From positions 1 to 64,000 of the forward strand of contig NZ_AXZL01000056.1 of NCBI RefSeq assembly GCF_000485795.1: a stretch of 64,000 nt of DNA, written 5' to 3'. Numbering within the stretch: position 1 is the first letter of the stretch; each line of letters starts with the position of its first letter. The notes beneath the pieces are model-generated. The model saw nothing but the letters and a program-made list of their open reading frames with translations. It was not told the DNA's origin and ran no database searches. Positions 44,850 through 55,869 of this stretch are shown here, one piece after another. The DNA is from Shewanella decolorationis S12. Its GTDB lineage: Bacteria; Pseudomonadota; Gammaproteobacteria; Enterobacterales; Shewanellaceae. The position numbers and the translations under genes were made by a program.

Positions 44850-45677
44850 TCAGCAAATATATTTTTTTATTGTTGATGTGGTAAACTTAGTTTGGATTAA
44901 CTCTTTTAATCTTTCTGTACTAACTTTACTCATGCCCTTTGATTTGGAAAAATCATAACCTTTAAGGTACTTATTGATAAATTTGGATGAAGGGAAGCGC
45001 TCTGGAAATACTATTAGTGCAGGAAGGTCTAGATTATTACCTTTTTTTGAAAAATCTTTGATTGTATTGAAAATACTATCAACAAGTGCGGACTTGGTGA
45101 CCTTTCCGTCAATATCACCCATCATTACAAAGTCTGCCATAGCGGTAATCAAATTTTGAACTGGAATGGTTCTGGTTGCAGTTTTCTTACCACCGGCTTG
45201 AGGGATTAACACTTTTTGAATAAATCCTGAATTTGCGTGCCGTTCAGTGGGGGTTTTCATGTCATGAGCACCAGCAAAATACCCAGTCAATATTGCCGTT
45301 TCTATGATGTTATAGAATAGATTCCATTTGAAATCCTTCCCTTCATTGGGATTGAGGGATAACTGCAATTCCTTTAGTTGTCTTCCTATGGTATTCAAAT
45401 GGTCTTTCAGGATAGAAATCTCAGTCTGATAAGAAACATCATTTATAACAACAGATTCTGGGCTGCCATTTCTAAGGCATTTTGGTATTCGACCTTCTAA
45501 AACCCTCAATAATTCAAGTCCTTTATAATTAGCAACATGTAATCGGTAAAGTGCATTACTTTCGCCAACAGGCATTGGTATACCTAACGCATGCAATTTA
45601 TAAGGGAGCATTTCTGGTAGTAGCATTCTTTTTATGTCATCAATTTGTGACAATATCTCGCTTTTAGGAAGATTCAT
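44850..45677 (-). CDS. unknown island protein next to the integrase
   Basis: A 275-residue soluble protein that I do not recognise. It has basic patches (SGFIQKVLIPQAGGKKTATR) and a basic C-terminus (KGMSKVSTERLKELIQTKFTTSTIKKYI). The region near the integrase often carries replication or mobilisation genes. It is AT-rich with codon use like the rest of the island. Confidence 0.65.
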   Translation of the reverse strand: MNLPKSEILSQIDDIKRMLLPEMLPYKLHALGIPMPVGESNALYRLHVANYKGLELLRVLEGRIPKCLRNGSPESVVINDVSYQTEISILKDHLNTIGRQLKELQLSLNPNEGKDFKWNLFYNIIETAILTGYFAGAHDMKTPTERHANSGFIQKVLIPQAGGKKTATRTIPVQNLITAMADFVMMGDIDGKVTKSALVDSIFNTIKDFSKKGNNLDLPALIVFPERFPSSKFINKYLKGYDFSKSKGMSKVSTERLKELIQTKFTTSTIKKYIC

Positions 45678-45747
45678 ATTTATTGAAACCTGAATTGTTG
45701 ATTTTGCTCTTATAGGAAGTACTAGACTAAATATGCGTTTATTATTT

Positions 45748-46962
45748 CTAACAGTTAACTATCGGGGCTATGAGATTTGCTACTGAGTTGAGAGCATCTA
45801 GACGTTCATCAAAGTAATCGTAACGGTCATAAATGCCTTCAACGCCCTTGATTTTGTGGTTAAGGCAACGCTCGGCAATATGAGATGGGACTCCTTGCTT
45901 AGCGAGTAGACTTCTGCAAGTACGTCGGAAATCATGAATAGTGAAGTAAGGTATTTCTCCCATACGATTAATGGGTTGTCTGGTTTTGCTTGAGTCATGT
46001 CCAAAGAGTGAGGCTACAGCCCGATTCAGGGTATCACCTGAGACATGTGGCTTTTTGCTTGCTTTTCGATTAGGAAATACATAGTCCGAACCACAAGCTC
46101 TGATCTGTAACTCTTCAAACCATTCAACGACAGAATCAGGAAGTGGGATTGATATTGCTTTGGAGCTTTTTGTCCTTGGTTGTGGTAGTTTCCATAACTT
46201 CAAATTCAGATCTATTTCTTGCCAAGTTAATTTCAAGAGTTCGCCTTTTCTCACCCCTAAGCAAACTAACAAAGCTGAGGCTAGGTAGTTGTCCCGACCA
46301 AAACTGCTTATGTTGTCTTTTGCGACACTAAAAAACTGTTTCAGTTCTTCAACTGACAATGCTCTTTCTCTGCTTTTCTCCACGCCACCAGCATCTGCTG
46401 GTTTAAAGTGGCTCGCGGGGTTACCATCTTTTAAGCCAAGCTTGCAAGCATGAGTAAATAGCTTTTTGCAATGAAGCAGCGTGTCATTAGCTGTAGTGGG
46501 GCGATTACTATGGGCGACCTTTTGGATGATGTTTCTAATATCAAGGGGTGTTACATCCTTAATTTGCAAGCGGCCAATATAAGGTTGGACTTCTTTTGTA
46601 TAGATTCTTAGTGGGATTTCACTGTGCTTAAGTCGTTTTTTTGCATCGACAAACCAATCATTGAAGAGGTCATCTACGGTTTGAATTTTCTCTTGGCCAA
46701 TTTTCGCTCTTTCAGCTAGAGGATCGCCTCCCTTACTAATTGATTGCTTTAATATGGCAGCAGCAGCTCTAGCATCTGCTAGAGACATGTGTGGATACTG
46801 ACCACCTTCTAGGGTCATGAATCGACGCTTGCCGTTTGAGGTATACCTTAACTCCCAGCTCGCTTTGCCTTCTGTCTGCACCCGAATATAAAGCCCATCG
46901 TCTACTAATTTACGAGTAGTTGTCTTGCTGCGGATAAATGCTTTGATCTGCTTATCATTCAT
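45748..46962 (-). CDS. P4-type tyrosine integrase
   Basis: A 404-residue phage-type integrase with an N-terminal arm-binding DUF4102 domain (1-85), a SAM-like core-binding domain (about 95-185) and the catalytic domain: R238 (GVRKGELLKL), H343 and R346 (HDFRRTCRS), H369 (LNHK) and nucleophile Y378 (GIYDRYDY). It lies 182 bp from the yicC 3' end, with candidate arm sites between it and the attachment site. It should catalyse insertion and excision at yicC. All catalytic residues are present, so the element may still be mobile. Confidence 0.95.
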   Translation of the reverse strand: MNDKQIKAFIRSKTTTRKLVDDGLYIRVQTEGKASWELRYTSNGKRRFMTLEGGQYPHMSLADARAAAAILKQSISKGGDPLAERAKIGQEKIQTVDDLFNDWFVDAKKRLKHSEIPLRIYTKEVQPYIGRLQIKDVTPLDIRNIIQKVAHSNRPTTANDTLLHCKKLFTHACKLGLKDGNPASHFKPADAGGVEKSRERALSVEELKQFFSVAKDNISSFGRDNYLASALLVCLGVRKGELLKLTWQEIDLNLKLWKLPQPRTKSSKAISIPLPDSVVEWFEELQIRACGSDYVFPNRKASKKPHVSGDTLNRAVASLFGHDSSKTRQPINRMGEIPYFTIHDFRRTCRSLLAKQGVPSHIAERCLNHKIKGVEGIYDRYDYFDERLDALNSVANLIAPIVNC

Positions 46963-47015
46963 GCTGTTGGACTCAAGTGGTTACTAAACCTATATAAAGT
47001 GGTTACTTGAATGAT

Positions 47016-47036
47016 TTAGTAACCATTTTAGTAACC
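47016..47036. other. candidate integrase arm-type sites, integrase end
   Basis: TTAGTAACC at 47016-47024 and 47028-47036, again 12 bp apart and followed by ACTT, as at 23169-23189. An inverted copy GGTTACTAA lies at 46979-46987 and a degenerate one at 47001. Position beside the integrase start suggests binding and autoregulation. Confidence 0.7.
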
Positions 47037-47083
47037 ACTTCATAGCTTACAATAGCAAACAAACTCGAACCTGTAAAAACATT

Positions 47084-47105
47084 AAACCCAGCAAGTGCTG
47101 GGTTT
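47084..47105 (-). terminator. terminator now serving yicC
   Basis: On the minus strand, AAACCCAGC ACTT GCTGGGTTT followed by AATGTTTTTAC. It is brought by the island and replaces the displaced yicC terminator at 23011-23050. Confidence 0.75.
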
Positions 47106-47143
47106 AATTGGTTATTTTAAAAAATGGCAATCAGGCTAAAACA

Positions 47144-48007
47144 TCATTCCACATTCTGGATCTGTTCGCGCATTTGCTCTATTAAAACTTTAAGTTCTAC
47201 TGCTGCAGCGGTGATTTCGGTGCTGATGGATTTTGAGGCGAGGGTGTTAGATTCGCGGTTAAATTCCTGCATCATAAAATCTAAGCGACGGCCTTCGCTG
47301 CCGCCTTTTTTGAGGATGCGGCGCGCTTCGGTGACATGGGCTTCGAGTCTGTCCATCTCTTCGGCCACATCTTGCTTTTGCGCTAACAGGATCATCTCCT
47401 GCTCTATGCGGGCTGGGTCGAGTTCACCTTTGATTTCCGCGAGGCGATTGGTGAGTTTATCGCGCTGATATTCCATCACTTTAGGCATGTGCTCGCGCAC
47501 GATAGCAATTTGCTCTTCGACGCCTTCTAAACGGCTTAACAGCATTTCTTTAATCGCGGCGCCTTCGCGGCCACGGGCTTCGATAAACTGGTCTATTGCT
47601 AAATCGAAAGCCGTTAATAACTCGGCGCCAATCGCATCCATATCTTGCTCTGAGCTTGAGAGCACACCTGGCCAGCGTAGAATGTCAGTCAGGCTCACTT
47701 CGCCTTGGCCGGCTTCTTGTTTTAACCAGCTGGCGGCGTCGAGCAACTGCTTGGCTAGACCTTGGTTTAATTTGAGTTCGTTATTGCTGTTGTCGGCTAA
47801 CTCGTAGCGTAAATTGACCTCGACTTTACCGCGGCTTAAACGTTTACGCAGGCGGTCGCGCAGCACTGGCTCGAAACTGCGAAATTGTTCGGGTAAGCGC
47901 AGATAAGTTTCGAGATAACGTTGGTTAACTGAGCGAATTTCCCAAGAGGCGGTGCCCCATTGTGCTTTGTGCTCGATGCGAGCGTAGGCTGTCATGCTTT
48001 GGATCAT
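47144..48007 (-). CDS. yicC: YicC family endoribonuclease-like protein, host gene of the island
   Basis: A 287-residue YicC (YicC_N plus DUF1732) protein; start MIQSMTAYAR, C-terminal EFNRESNTLASKS motif. Recent work places this family among RNA-processing proteins in E. coli. The island sits in its last six codons, but the island end supplies an equivalent tail (QIQNVE, stop TGA), so the gene product is intact. Divergent from rph. Confidence 0.93.
   Translation of the reverse strand: MIQSMTAYARIEHKAQWGTASWEIRSVNQRYLETYLRLPEQFRSFEPVLRDRLRKRLSRGKVEVNLRYELADNSNNELKLNQGLAKQLLDAASWLKQEAGQGEVSLTDILRWPGVLSSSEQDMDAIGAELLTAFDLAIDQFIEARGREGAAIKEMLLSRLEGVEEQIAIVREHMPKVMEYQRDKLTNRLAEIKGELDPARIEQEMILLAQKQDVAEEMDRLEAHVTEARRILKKGGSEGRRLDFMMQEFNRESNTLASKSISTEITAAAVELKVLIEQMREQIQNVE
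47146..47164. other. attachment site, integrase end (in yicC)
   Basis: The counterpart of 23079-23097; 17 of 19 bases agree, with the core TTCTGGATCTG at 47154-47164. Read on the minus strand it is the yicC 3' end. Confidence 0.88.
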
Positions 48008-48220
48008 GGGATTGTCCTGATGGTTGAATCGTCATATTGATAGGCGATTATAGAGTCAATGGCTTTAGGATTAAAGGCATACAGTATACTGCGAAGGGAA
48101 AGCTGGTGTTGTAAATGGCGGAGTTTGCCAGAGAATGGCCCTAGGCATGGCATCCTCAGGCACAAATCCCTATAATATGCAGCCAAAATCGGTCAATGAC
48201 TCAGAATACAGGAATCTCGC

Positions 48221-48934
48221 ATGCGTCCAAGTAACAGTACGCCAGCACAAACACGTCCCATCACTATCACTCGCCAGTTTACGGCCCATGCCGAAGGTTC
48301 TGTGTTAGTGGAGTTTGGCGAAACCAAAGTACTTTGTACCGCCAGTTTTACTGAGGGTGTGCCACGTTTCCTAAAAGGTCAGGGACAAGGCTGGGTGACG
48401 GCAGAATACGGTATGTTGCCACGTTCAACCCACAGTCGTATGGACCGTGAAGCGGCTCGCGGTAAGCAATCTGGTCGTACTCAAGAGATCCAGCGTCTGA
48501 TTGGCCGTGCACTGCGTGCTTGCGTCGATATGAAAGCCCTTGGTGAAAACACTATCGTTATTGATTGTGATGTGATCCAAGCCGATGGCGGTACTCGCAC
48601 CGCATCTATCACAGGTGCCTGTGTGGCTCTTGTGGATGCACTGAACTGGGCCCGTGGTAAGGGCATTATCAAGTCTAACCCACTGAAGTTTTTGATTGCT
48701 GCGGTCAGCGTAGGTATCTACAACGGTGAAGCGATCAGCGATCTTGAATATGTGGAAGACAGCGCGGCCGAAACCGATATGAACGTAGTTATGACGGAAA
48801 CCGGTAAGATTATTGAAATTCAAGGTACGGCCGAAGGTGAGCCGTTTAGCCATGAAGAATTGATTGAGCTACTCGGATTGGCGAAGAACAGTATTCGTGA
48901 AATCGTCGATGTGCAGAAAGCCGCATTGAATTAA
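48221..48934 (+). CDS. rph: ribonuclease PH
   Basis: A 237-residue phosphorolytic exoribonuclease that trims tRNA 3' ends. Typical blocks: [48 protein letters not shown] and [16 protein letters not shown], with the catalytic Asp region near 180 ([16 protein letters not shown]). Upstream of pyrE, as in E. coli. Not frameshifted, unlike rph in E. coli K-12. Confidence 0.97.
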   Translation: MRPSNSTPAQTRPITITRQFTAHAEGSVLVEFGETKVLCTASFTEGVPRFLKGQGQGWVTAEYGMLPRSTHSRMDREAARGKQSGRTQEIQRLIGRALRACVDMKALGENTIVIDCDVIQADGGTRTASITGACVALVDALNWARGKGIIKSNPLKFLIAAVSVGIYNGEAISDLEYVEDSAAETDMNVVMTETGKIIEIQGTAEGEPFSHEELIELLGLAKNSIREIVDVQKAALN

Positions 48935-48948
48935 TTGTTGTTGATAAG

Positions 48949-48970
48949 AAGCCCCGTTATGGGGCTTTTT
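48949..48970 (+). terminator. rph terminator
   Basis: AAGCCCC GTTAT GGGGCTT followed by a T-run, 14 bp after the rph stop. Confidence 0.88.
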
Positions 48971-49030
48971 ATTAAATCAATATTGCTATAACCCAATAAA
49001 AATAGAACGTTAAAGTCGTAAGGAGAGATT

Positions 49031-49678
49031 GTGAAAGCCTATCAACGTGAGTTTATTGAATTTGCCCTAGAGCGTCAGGTACTGCGATTCGGTGAGTTTA
49101 CCCTTAAATCGGGCCGTATCAGTCCTTATTTCTTTAATGCGGGTTTATTCAATACTGGACGAGACCTTGCGCGTTTAGGACGTTTTTATGCGGCGGCGTT
49201 AGTGGATTCAGGCATAGAGTATGATCTGTTGTTTGGTCCTGCCTACAAAGGTATTCCGATTGCGACCACGACAGCGGTAGCCTTGTGCGAACACCACGAT
49301 ATCGATATTCCCTACTGCTTTAACCGTAAAGAGAAAAAAGATCACGGCGAAGGCGGCAGCTTAGTCGGTAGCGAGCTTAAAGGTCGTGTGATGTTGGTGG
49401 ACGATGTGATCACCGCGGGTACGGCAATTCGTGAGTCGATGGAAATCATCGAGGCCCATCAAGCGCAGCTGGCAGGCGTATTAATCGCGCTGGATAGACA
49501 AGAGAAGGGCAAGGGTGAACTGTCGGCCATCCAAGAGGTTGAGCGTGATTTTGGCTGCGGTATTGTGGCGATTATCAAACTGGTTGATCTGATCAGCTAC
49601 CTGTCAGAAAAACCGGGTATGGAAGCGCAACTAGCAGCGGTAAGCCAGTACCGTGAGCAGTATGGCATCGAGGCCTAA
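49031..49678 (+). CDS. pyrE: orotate phosphoribosyltransferase
   Basis: A 215-residue enzyme making OMP from orotate and PRPP in pyrimidine synthesis. The PRPP-binding loop is [13 protein letters not shown] (about 120-132), and the flexible catalytic loop contains [12 protein letters not shown]. The start is GTG at 49031 after AAGGAGAG. Confidence 0.97.
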   Translation: MKAYQREFIEFALERQVLRFGEFTLKSGRISPYFFNAGLFNTGRDLARLGRFYAAALVDSGIEYDLLFGPAYKGIPIATTTAVALCEHHDIDIPYCFNRKEKKDHGEGGSLVGSELKGRVMLVDDVITAGTAIRESMEIIEAHQAQLAGVLIALDRQEKGKGELSAIQEVERDFGCGIVAIIKLVDLISYLSEKPGMEAQLAAVSQYREQYGIEA

Positions 49679-49711
49679 TGAGGCTTAAGCCTGTGATAAA
49701 CCGCTAAAACA

Positions 49712-49749
49712 AAAACGCTGCGATTCATCAAGAATGGCAGCGTTTTTTT
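49712..49749. terminator. bidirectional terminator between pyrE and folE
   Basis: AAAACGCTGC (49712-49721) and GCAGCGTTTT (49737-49746) with T-runs on the plus strand and A-run (T on minus) on the other side. It serves both converging genes. Confidence 0.85.
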
Positions 49750-49772
49750 ATGCACTGATTAAATCTAACAGC

Positions 49773-50423
49773 TTATTTGGATTGATTTAAAAACTCGGCA
49801 CGGGTGGCGGGGTTAGATTTAAAAATCCCCCCTAAGGCGGTGGTCGTGGTGGAGCTGGTGGAGTCCATCACGCCGCGTGATTTGACGCAGTAATGCACCG
49901 CATCCATTTTAACCGCAACATCTTTAGTTTCGAGCAAGGTCTGCAGCGCGACTAACACTTGCTGAGTCAAACGCTCTTGTACCTGAGGGCGCTGGGCAAA
50001 GAAGCGTACAATACGGTTAATTTTTGATAAACCGATAATTTTTTTACGTGGAAGATATGCAATGGTTGCCGTGCCATCAATAGTGACAAGGTGATGCTCA
50101 CAGGTACTGGTCAGGCTAATATCCTGCACGCGCACCATTTCATCAAAGCCCATTTTGTTATCAATCACAGTGATCTTTGGAAAGTTCTCATAATCTAGAC
50201 CGGAGAATATTTCGTCGACATACATTTTGGCGATGCGGCGTGGGGTATCGGCAAGACTGTCGTCGGAAAGATCCAGCGACATAAGCGTCAGGATTTCCTT
50301 CATATGGTGTTCAATCTTGTCCTTACGCTCTTCAGGAGTAAACACACTGGGGAGCATGGGGGTTTCAAGTCCGCGCTCTTGCAGGGCGGCCTGTACTTTT
50401 ACTGCTGCTTCACTTAATGCCAT
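49773..50423 (-). CDS. folE: GTP cyclohydrolase I
   Basis: A 216-residue enzyme that makes dihydroneopterin triphosphate from GTP for folate. It has the zinc/catalytic stretch [15 protein letters not shown] (about 107-121), [23 protein letters not shown] and HYCVKSRGV. Complete. The ATG is preceded by GGAGG. Confidence 0.96.
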   Translation of the reverse strand: MALSEAAVKVQAALQERGLETPMLPSVFTPEERKDKIEHHMKEILTLMSLDLSDDSLADTPRRIAKMYVDEIFSGLDYENFPKITVIDNKMGFDEMVRVQDISLTSTCEHHLVTIDGTATIAYLPRKKIIGLSKINRIVRFFAQRPQVQERLTQQVLVALQTLLETKDVAVKMDAVHYCVKSRGVMDSTSSTTTTALGGIFKSNPATRAEFLNQSK

Positions 50424-50607
50424 TTTTATCCTCCACTACTTTTGTAGCGGCTATCACTGAAAACCTAGCACTGGTCGCTGAGTATCAGCAATCAGGCGCA
50501 CTAGGGTACAAATCGATTCGTTGTCACTTGGACAAGAATAAGGTGGGGCAGAATAGCGCGAATTGCGGATAATTCATACCAAAAAACGCTCACGCTGAAG
50601 ATGAAAA

Positions 50608-50635
50608 AGCCGATAGTCCTTATCGATTATCGGCT
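50608..50635 (-). terminator. minus-strand hairpin terminator in the folE-rnpB gap
   Basis: On the minus strand, AGCCGATA and TATCGGCT flank a short loop, followed by TTTTTC. What it terminates is unclear; there is no minus-strand gene between it and rnpB except the repeat element. Confidence 0.55.
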
Positions 50636-50674
50636 CCTCGGGGCGTTAAAACATCATTATCTTGATGAAGATAA

Positions 50675-50957
50675 TAGGGTGTGTTGACGTTTCAGGGTTA
50701 TTTTTGCAGCAATGTGGCTGGCTTTTATGCAAGGCAAAGTCCGTGCTGTGTAGTTATTCTACATAAACGGACGATAACGCGGCAGAAAAGCCAGCCAAAT
50801 GCTGCCCGAAGGGTTCGTCTGGCAAGCCCTTGCGCTTACTTTCAGTCATAAGAGCCGCTCTTCATTGGAGTAGAATAACGACACATCATTCCTCGTTTCG
50901 CGAGCACGAACTTGACAGTACGAACAAAATTTAATCTCGAAACGTCAACACGCCCTA
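50675..50957. mobile_element. 283-bp MITE-like repeat element with 19-bp terminal inverted repeats
   Basis: The ends TAGGGTGTGTTGACGTTTC (50675-50693) and GAAACGTCAACACGCCCTA (50939-50957) are inverted copies with one mismatch. Inside is a large hairpin with perfect 12-bp arms TGGCTGGCTTTT (50715-50726) and AAAAGCCAGCCA (50786-50797), and a centre of TGTAG TTATT CTACA. No transposase frame is present, so it would be a non-autonomous element. No target-site duplication was established. Confidence 0.6.
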
Positions 50958-50960
50958 AAT

Positions 50961-50997
50961 AAAAAGCCCGCTTACCTAAAAGATAAACGGGCTTTTT
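50961..50997. terminator. rnpB terminator
   Basis: AAAAAGCCCG and CGGGCTTTTT arms with a 17-nt loop, T-runs on both strands, immediately past the rnpB 3' end on the minus strand. Confidence 0.85.
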
Positions 50998-51004
50998 ACT
51001 GAAT

Positions 51005-51358
<354 letters not shown>

Positions 51359-51365
51359 GCGCGGA

Positions 51366-51371
51366 TTATAG
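51366..51371 (-). promoter_or_regulatory. rnpB -10 box
   Basis: Minus-strand TATAAT seven bases before the RNA start. No strong -35 is seen at the expected spacing. Confidence 0.6.
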
Positions 51372-51433
51372 CCTAAGCAATCTGCGCGTACCACTGTTAA
51401 TCCCGTCAGTGTGTGCCTATCTCAAAGATCCGC

Positions 51434-52279
51434 TTATAAATCCGACTCTAAACCGAACTTATACAGGGCATTCTTTTTAAGACCGTGAATTTGCGCAGCA
51501 ATGGCGGCGGCCTTTTTGAGGGGTAATTCTTCACAGAGTAATTTCAGGGTGTTGATGGCGACTGTCGGAATGGCGTCATCATCCTCCGCGGCGCGGTGAC
51601 CATGTACCATCAGCACTATCTCGCCTTTTTGCTGGTTAGGATCGCTGCTGACCGTAGCCAACACCTCAGCCACAGGGCCTGAGAGGAAGGTCTCGAAGGT
51701 TTTAGTCACTTCCCGAGCCATCACCACTTGGCGCTCGCCGCCTAACACTTCGACCATGGTCGTCAGACTATGCTCGATGCGGTGCGGTGATTCATAAAAA
51801 ATCAGCGTGCGAGGGTCTTCCTTGAGCTCGAGCAGCTTATCGGCACGCGCCTTCTCTTTAGAAGGTAAGAAACCTTCGAAGGAGAAACGATCCGACGGTA
51901 AACCCGATGCACTTAATGCGGTAATCGCTGCGCAAGGGCCGGGCAATGGGATCACGCTAAAACCCGACTGGCGCACATGAGAAACTAAGTGATAGCCGGG
52001 GTCTGAAATCAGTGGTGTGCCCGCATCAGAAATCAGCGCTATCGATTGTCCTGCGGCCAACTGTTCCACAATCCATTGGGCGCGGGCGCGCTCGTTATGG
52101 TCGTGCAGTGCGATCGTTTTAGTGGAAATACCAAAATGACTCAATAACTTGCCACTGTGGCGCGTATCTTCACAGGCAATCAATGCGACCTGAGTGAGCA
52201 CTTCGATAGCACGTGGGCTCATGTCCCCCAAGTTACCAATGGGAGTGGGAACAATGTAGAGTGCGACGCTTTGGTCCAT
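51434..52279 (-). CDS. rsmI: 16S rRNA 2'-O-ribose methyltransferase RsmI
   Basis: A 281-residue SAM-dependent enzyme that modifies C1402 of 16S rRNA. The tetrapyrrole-methylase fold is marked by [17 protein letters not shown] at the start, [15 protein letters not shown] and FEGFLPSK. Divergent from lpoA, as in E. coli. Confidence 0.96.
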   Translation of the reverse strand: MDQSVALYIVPTPIGNLGDMSPRAIEVLTQVALIACEDTRHSGKLLSHFGISTKTIALHDHNERARAQWIVEQLAAGQSIALISDAGTPLISDPGYHLVSHVRQSGFSVIPLPGPCAAITALSASGLPSDRFSFEGFLPSKEKARADKLLELKEDPRTLIFYESPHRIEHSLTTMVEVLGGERQVVMAREVTKTFETFLSGPVAEVLATVSSDPNQQKGEIVLMVHGHRAAEDDDAIPTVAINTLKLLCEELPLKKAAAIAAQIHGLKKNALYKFGLESDL

Positions 52280-52367
52280 ATATACCTCGGTAATGACAGT
52301 GCCAAGACTTTCGTCAAGCGCAAGAGAAGGTTAAACTAGAGGCAGCATCTTACCAGAGTGAAGCCCA

Positions 52368-54251
52368 GTGTTAAAAAGCCTGAATACAACTAAGTTCGTT
52401 TCCGTGGCCATTTTATCCGCAGTGTTGGCGGGTTGCGGCAGCCAAGCGCCCAGCTCAACCGGTACTGCCCCCACAGTGGCCACCTCTTTAGCCTCTGCAC
52501 CATTGGCGCCCAATGTGTATTTAGCACAGGCCGCAAATAGCAAAGATCCGCAGCAGCGCGACACTAACCTGCTGCTGGCGGCGCATGCCTATATCAATGC
52601 CAATGACTATGCGGCGGCGCAGAAACTGCTGAAGTCGATGCAGCCAAGTCTGAGCCAGACTCCCACTCTGGTGGCCGAGCATAAATACCTGACGGCGCGT
52701 GTATTAGAGCATACATCGACCTATGTCGAGGCGCTCAAAACCCTGAGCTATCCAAGCACTTGGGTGTTACCCGGCTGGCAAATGGCCGCATATCATCAAT
52801 TTAGAGCGCATTTATTCCAGTTGAATAAGCAACCTATCGAGCAAGTGCGCGAGCTGAGTTTATTGACCACCTATTTACCGCCCGCCGAGGCGAGTGAAGT
52901 GAATAACCAAATCTGGCAGGTGTTGCAACCGATGCACGAGCAAACCTTGCTCTCATTTACTAAAGATGCCAAAAGCCCTGTATTTGCAGGTTGGTTGCAG
53001 CTCGCCTATATCGCCAAACATTATGCGGTCGACCCTAATCAACTGGTTCGTTACTTAGGCGACTGGCAAAAGCAGAATCCTTATCATCCCGCGGCGGCGA
53101 AATTACCCGCAGATCTAGATAGAGCGCTTAATGCCAAGCCATTTATGCCGAAGAATATCGCCGTCTTGTTGCCGCTCACAGGTCAACGCGCCAGCGCGGC
53201 CAACGCGATTCGCCAAGGGATTTTAGCCAGCTATTTAGCCAAACCCAATGAGCAGGTTGCGGTTAATTTTTACGATACGGCCAATGATGCCGTCGCCGCA
53301 TATCAGCAAGCGGTAAACGCAGGTGCCGAGTTTATTATTGGCCCCTTGCTGCCAAATGAAATCGATCAATTACTCTCGCTGAATAACACAAGCCCTTCAA
53401 CGAGCACGTCAACAGGAACAGCACCCGCTGCGCCTATCGCTCCCACCGCAGCTATCCCGCAGCTGTTTTTAAATCAAACCGATAAGTTTGTGCCCGATAT
53501 CAATAAGTTTTTCTTTGCGCTGTCACCAGCCCAAGAAGCTGCCGATGCCGCAACGCGCATGTATCAAGATGGCGTGACTATGCCATTACTGCTCGCCAGC
53601 AACGACGCCATTGGTAAACGCATGGCAGAAAGCTTTATCCAAGCTTGGAAAAAGAAAAGCGACACACCTATCGAAGTCTATTACTACGATGGTGGCGATA
53701 AGATGAAAACCACAGTGCAGGATGCGCTCGGTGTCCGTGATAGCCAAGAACGTATCGCTCGGATCAAGGAGTTGCTCGGCAATTCGGTACAGGCCGATTT
53801 TCGTTCGCGCCAAGATATCGATGCGATTTATATGATCTCGACACCGCAGGATTTAACCTTGCTCAAGGCCTTTATTGATGTGAACTTCAGCGTCTTTACT
53901 CAGCCGGTGCCGCTTTACACCTCAAGCCGTAGTCGAGTCGATAACGAATCGAGCCAAACAGCGCAGGATTTAAATAACCTGACCATGAGCGATGCACCTT
54001 GGCTGATGCAAAATGGTGAAGAAAACCTGATGGTTAACACACTTTGGTCGGGCTGGAACAACAGCCAGAAACGCTTGTTTGTGATGGGCTATGATGCCAT
54101 GGATTTGATCAGCAAACTGGCACAAATGCGCTCATTCACAGGTTACCAGTTCAATGGACGTAGCGGCGTGTTATCCGTCAATCCAGACGGCGTGATAAAC
54201 CGCCAATTAAGCTGGGGACGCTATCAAAGAGGCAGTTTCCGTCAACTATGA
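52368..54251 (+). CDS. lpoA: LpoA, outer-membrane lipoprotein activator of PBP1A
   Basis: A 627-residue lipoprotein. A GTG start gives a signal peptide ending in the lipobox VLAGC (Cys about residue 23). The N-terminal domain is TPR-like (about 40-250) and the C-terminal half is a periplasmic-binding-protein fold ([22 protein letters not shown] at about 264). A Ser/Thr/Ala/Pro-rich insert lies near 344-365. LpoA reaches through the cell wall to stimulate peptidoglycan synthesis. Followed directly by yraN. Confidence 0.94.
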   Translation: MLKSLNTTKFVSVAILSAVLAGCGSQAPSSTGTAPTVATSLASAPLAPNVYLAQAANSKDPQQRDTNLLLAAHAYINANDYAAAQKLLKSMQPSLSQTPTLVAEHKYLTARVLEHTSTYVEALKTLSYPSTWVLPGWQMAAYHQFRAHLFQLNKQPIEQVRELSLLTTYLPPAEASEVNNQIWQVLQPMHEQTLLSFTKDAKSPVFAGWLQLAYIAKHYAVDPNQLVRYLGDWQKQNPYHPAAAKLPADLDRALNAKPFMPKNIAVLLPLTGQRASAANAIRQGILASYLAKPNEQVAVNFYDTANDAVAAYQQAVNAGAEFIIGPLLPNEIDQLLSLNNTSPSTSTSTGTAPAAPIAPTAAIPQLFLNQTDKFVPDINKFFFALSPAQEAADAATRMYQDGVTMPLLLASNDAIGKRMAESFIQAWKKKSDTPIEVYYYDGGDKMKTTVQDALGVRDSQERIARIKELLGNSVQADFRSRQDIDAIYMISTPQDLTLLKAFIDVNFSVFTQPVPLYTSSRSRVDNESSQTAQDLNNLTMSDAPWLMQNGEENLMVNTLWSGWNNSQKRLFVMGYDAMDLISKLAQMRSFTGYQFNGRSGVLSVNPDGVINRQLSWGRYQRGSFRQL

Positions 54252-54574
54252 CACTCGGACAGCAGGCAGAGTCGCTCGCTCAAGGTTACCTCGAACAGCA
54301 GGGTTTAACCTTTGTCGAGCGCAATGTCCGCTATCCCTTTGGTGAAATAGACCTCGTCATGCGCCATAAACACCACTGGGTATTTGTTGAAGTAAAATAT
54401 CGCTCAGCAAATCAATTTGGCGGCGCAATACAAGCACTTAGCAAAGCACAAATCGGCAGGATCCGCATGGCGGCCAGCCACTATTTACAGACGCATAAAC
54501 TGGATGTGCCGTGCCGATTCGACGTTGTCGCCATCGAGGATGCGCAAATCCACTGGCTAGTCGATGCCTTTTAA
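54248..54574 (+). CDS. yraN: YraN family (UPF0102) nuclease-fold protein
   Basis: A 108-residue restriction-endonuclease-fold protein with GEIDLVMRH and [13 protein letters not shown], the PD-(D/E)xK-type core. Cellular role unknown. Overlaps lpoA by 4 bp (ATGA), as in E. coli yraM-yraN. Confidence 0.93.
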   Translation: MTLGQQAESLAQGYLEQQGLTFVERNVRYPFGEIDLVMRHKHHWVFVEVKYRSANQFGGAIQALSKAQIGRIRMAASHYLQTHKLDVPCRFDVVAIEDAQIHWLVDAF

Positions 54575-54668
54575 ACGAGACCTTCGACTCAGCTAATCGA
54601 ATAATTTTTAACGCTTATGCCTCAACTCCACCGTGGAAATATGGCATCATAGCCACACTTTATCCTGA

Positions 54669-55837
<1,169 letters not shown>

Positions 55838-55844
55838 CCGATTG

Positions 55845-55869
55845 AGCCTAAGCCCTTAGGGTTTAGGCT
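55845..55869. terminator. hairpin between dolP and the EamA gene
   Basis: AGCCTAAGCCC and GGGTTTAGGCT arms across the convergent gene ends; it overlaps the EamA stop codon. No clean T-run, so it is weakly supported. Confidence 0.4.

Larger units (their letters stand above)
23079..47164. mobile_element. 24-kb integrative genomic island in the 3' end of yicC
   Basis: The element is bounded by 19-bp copies of the yicC 3' end (17 of 19 identical). It carries a P4-type integrase at its yicC end, AlpA regulators, a replication-type YagK/YfjJ gene, a terminase-like gene and a large defence cargo. It is visibly more AT-rich than the flanking core genes. The yicC 3' end is a known target of other integrases, for example of the SXT/R391-mobilisable Vibrio islands such as MGIVflInd1. 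Whether this element is related to those cannot be judged without comparison. Confidence 0.9.

Noticed and set aside
48425-48853. 142-codon frame opposite to rph
   Set aside because: Antisense shadow of a well-conserved gene.
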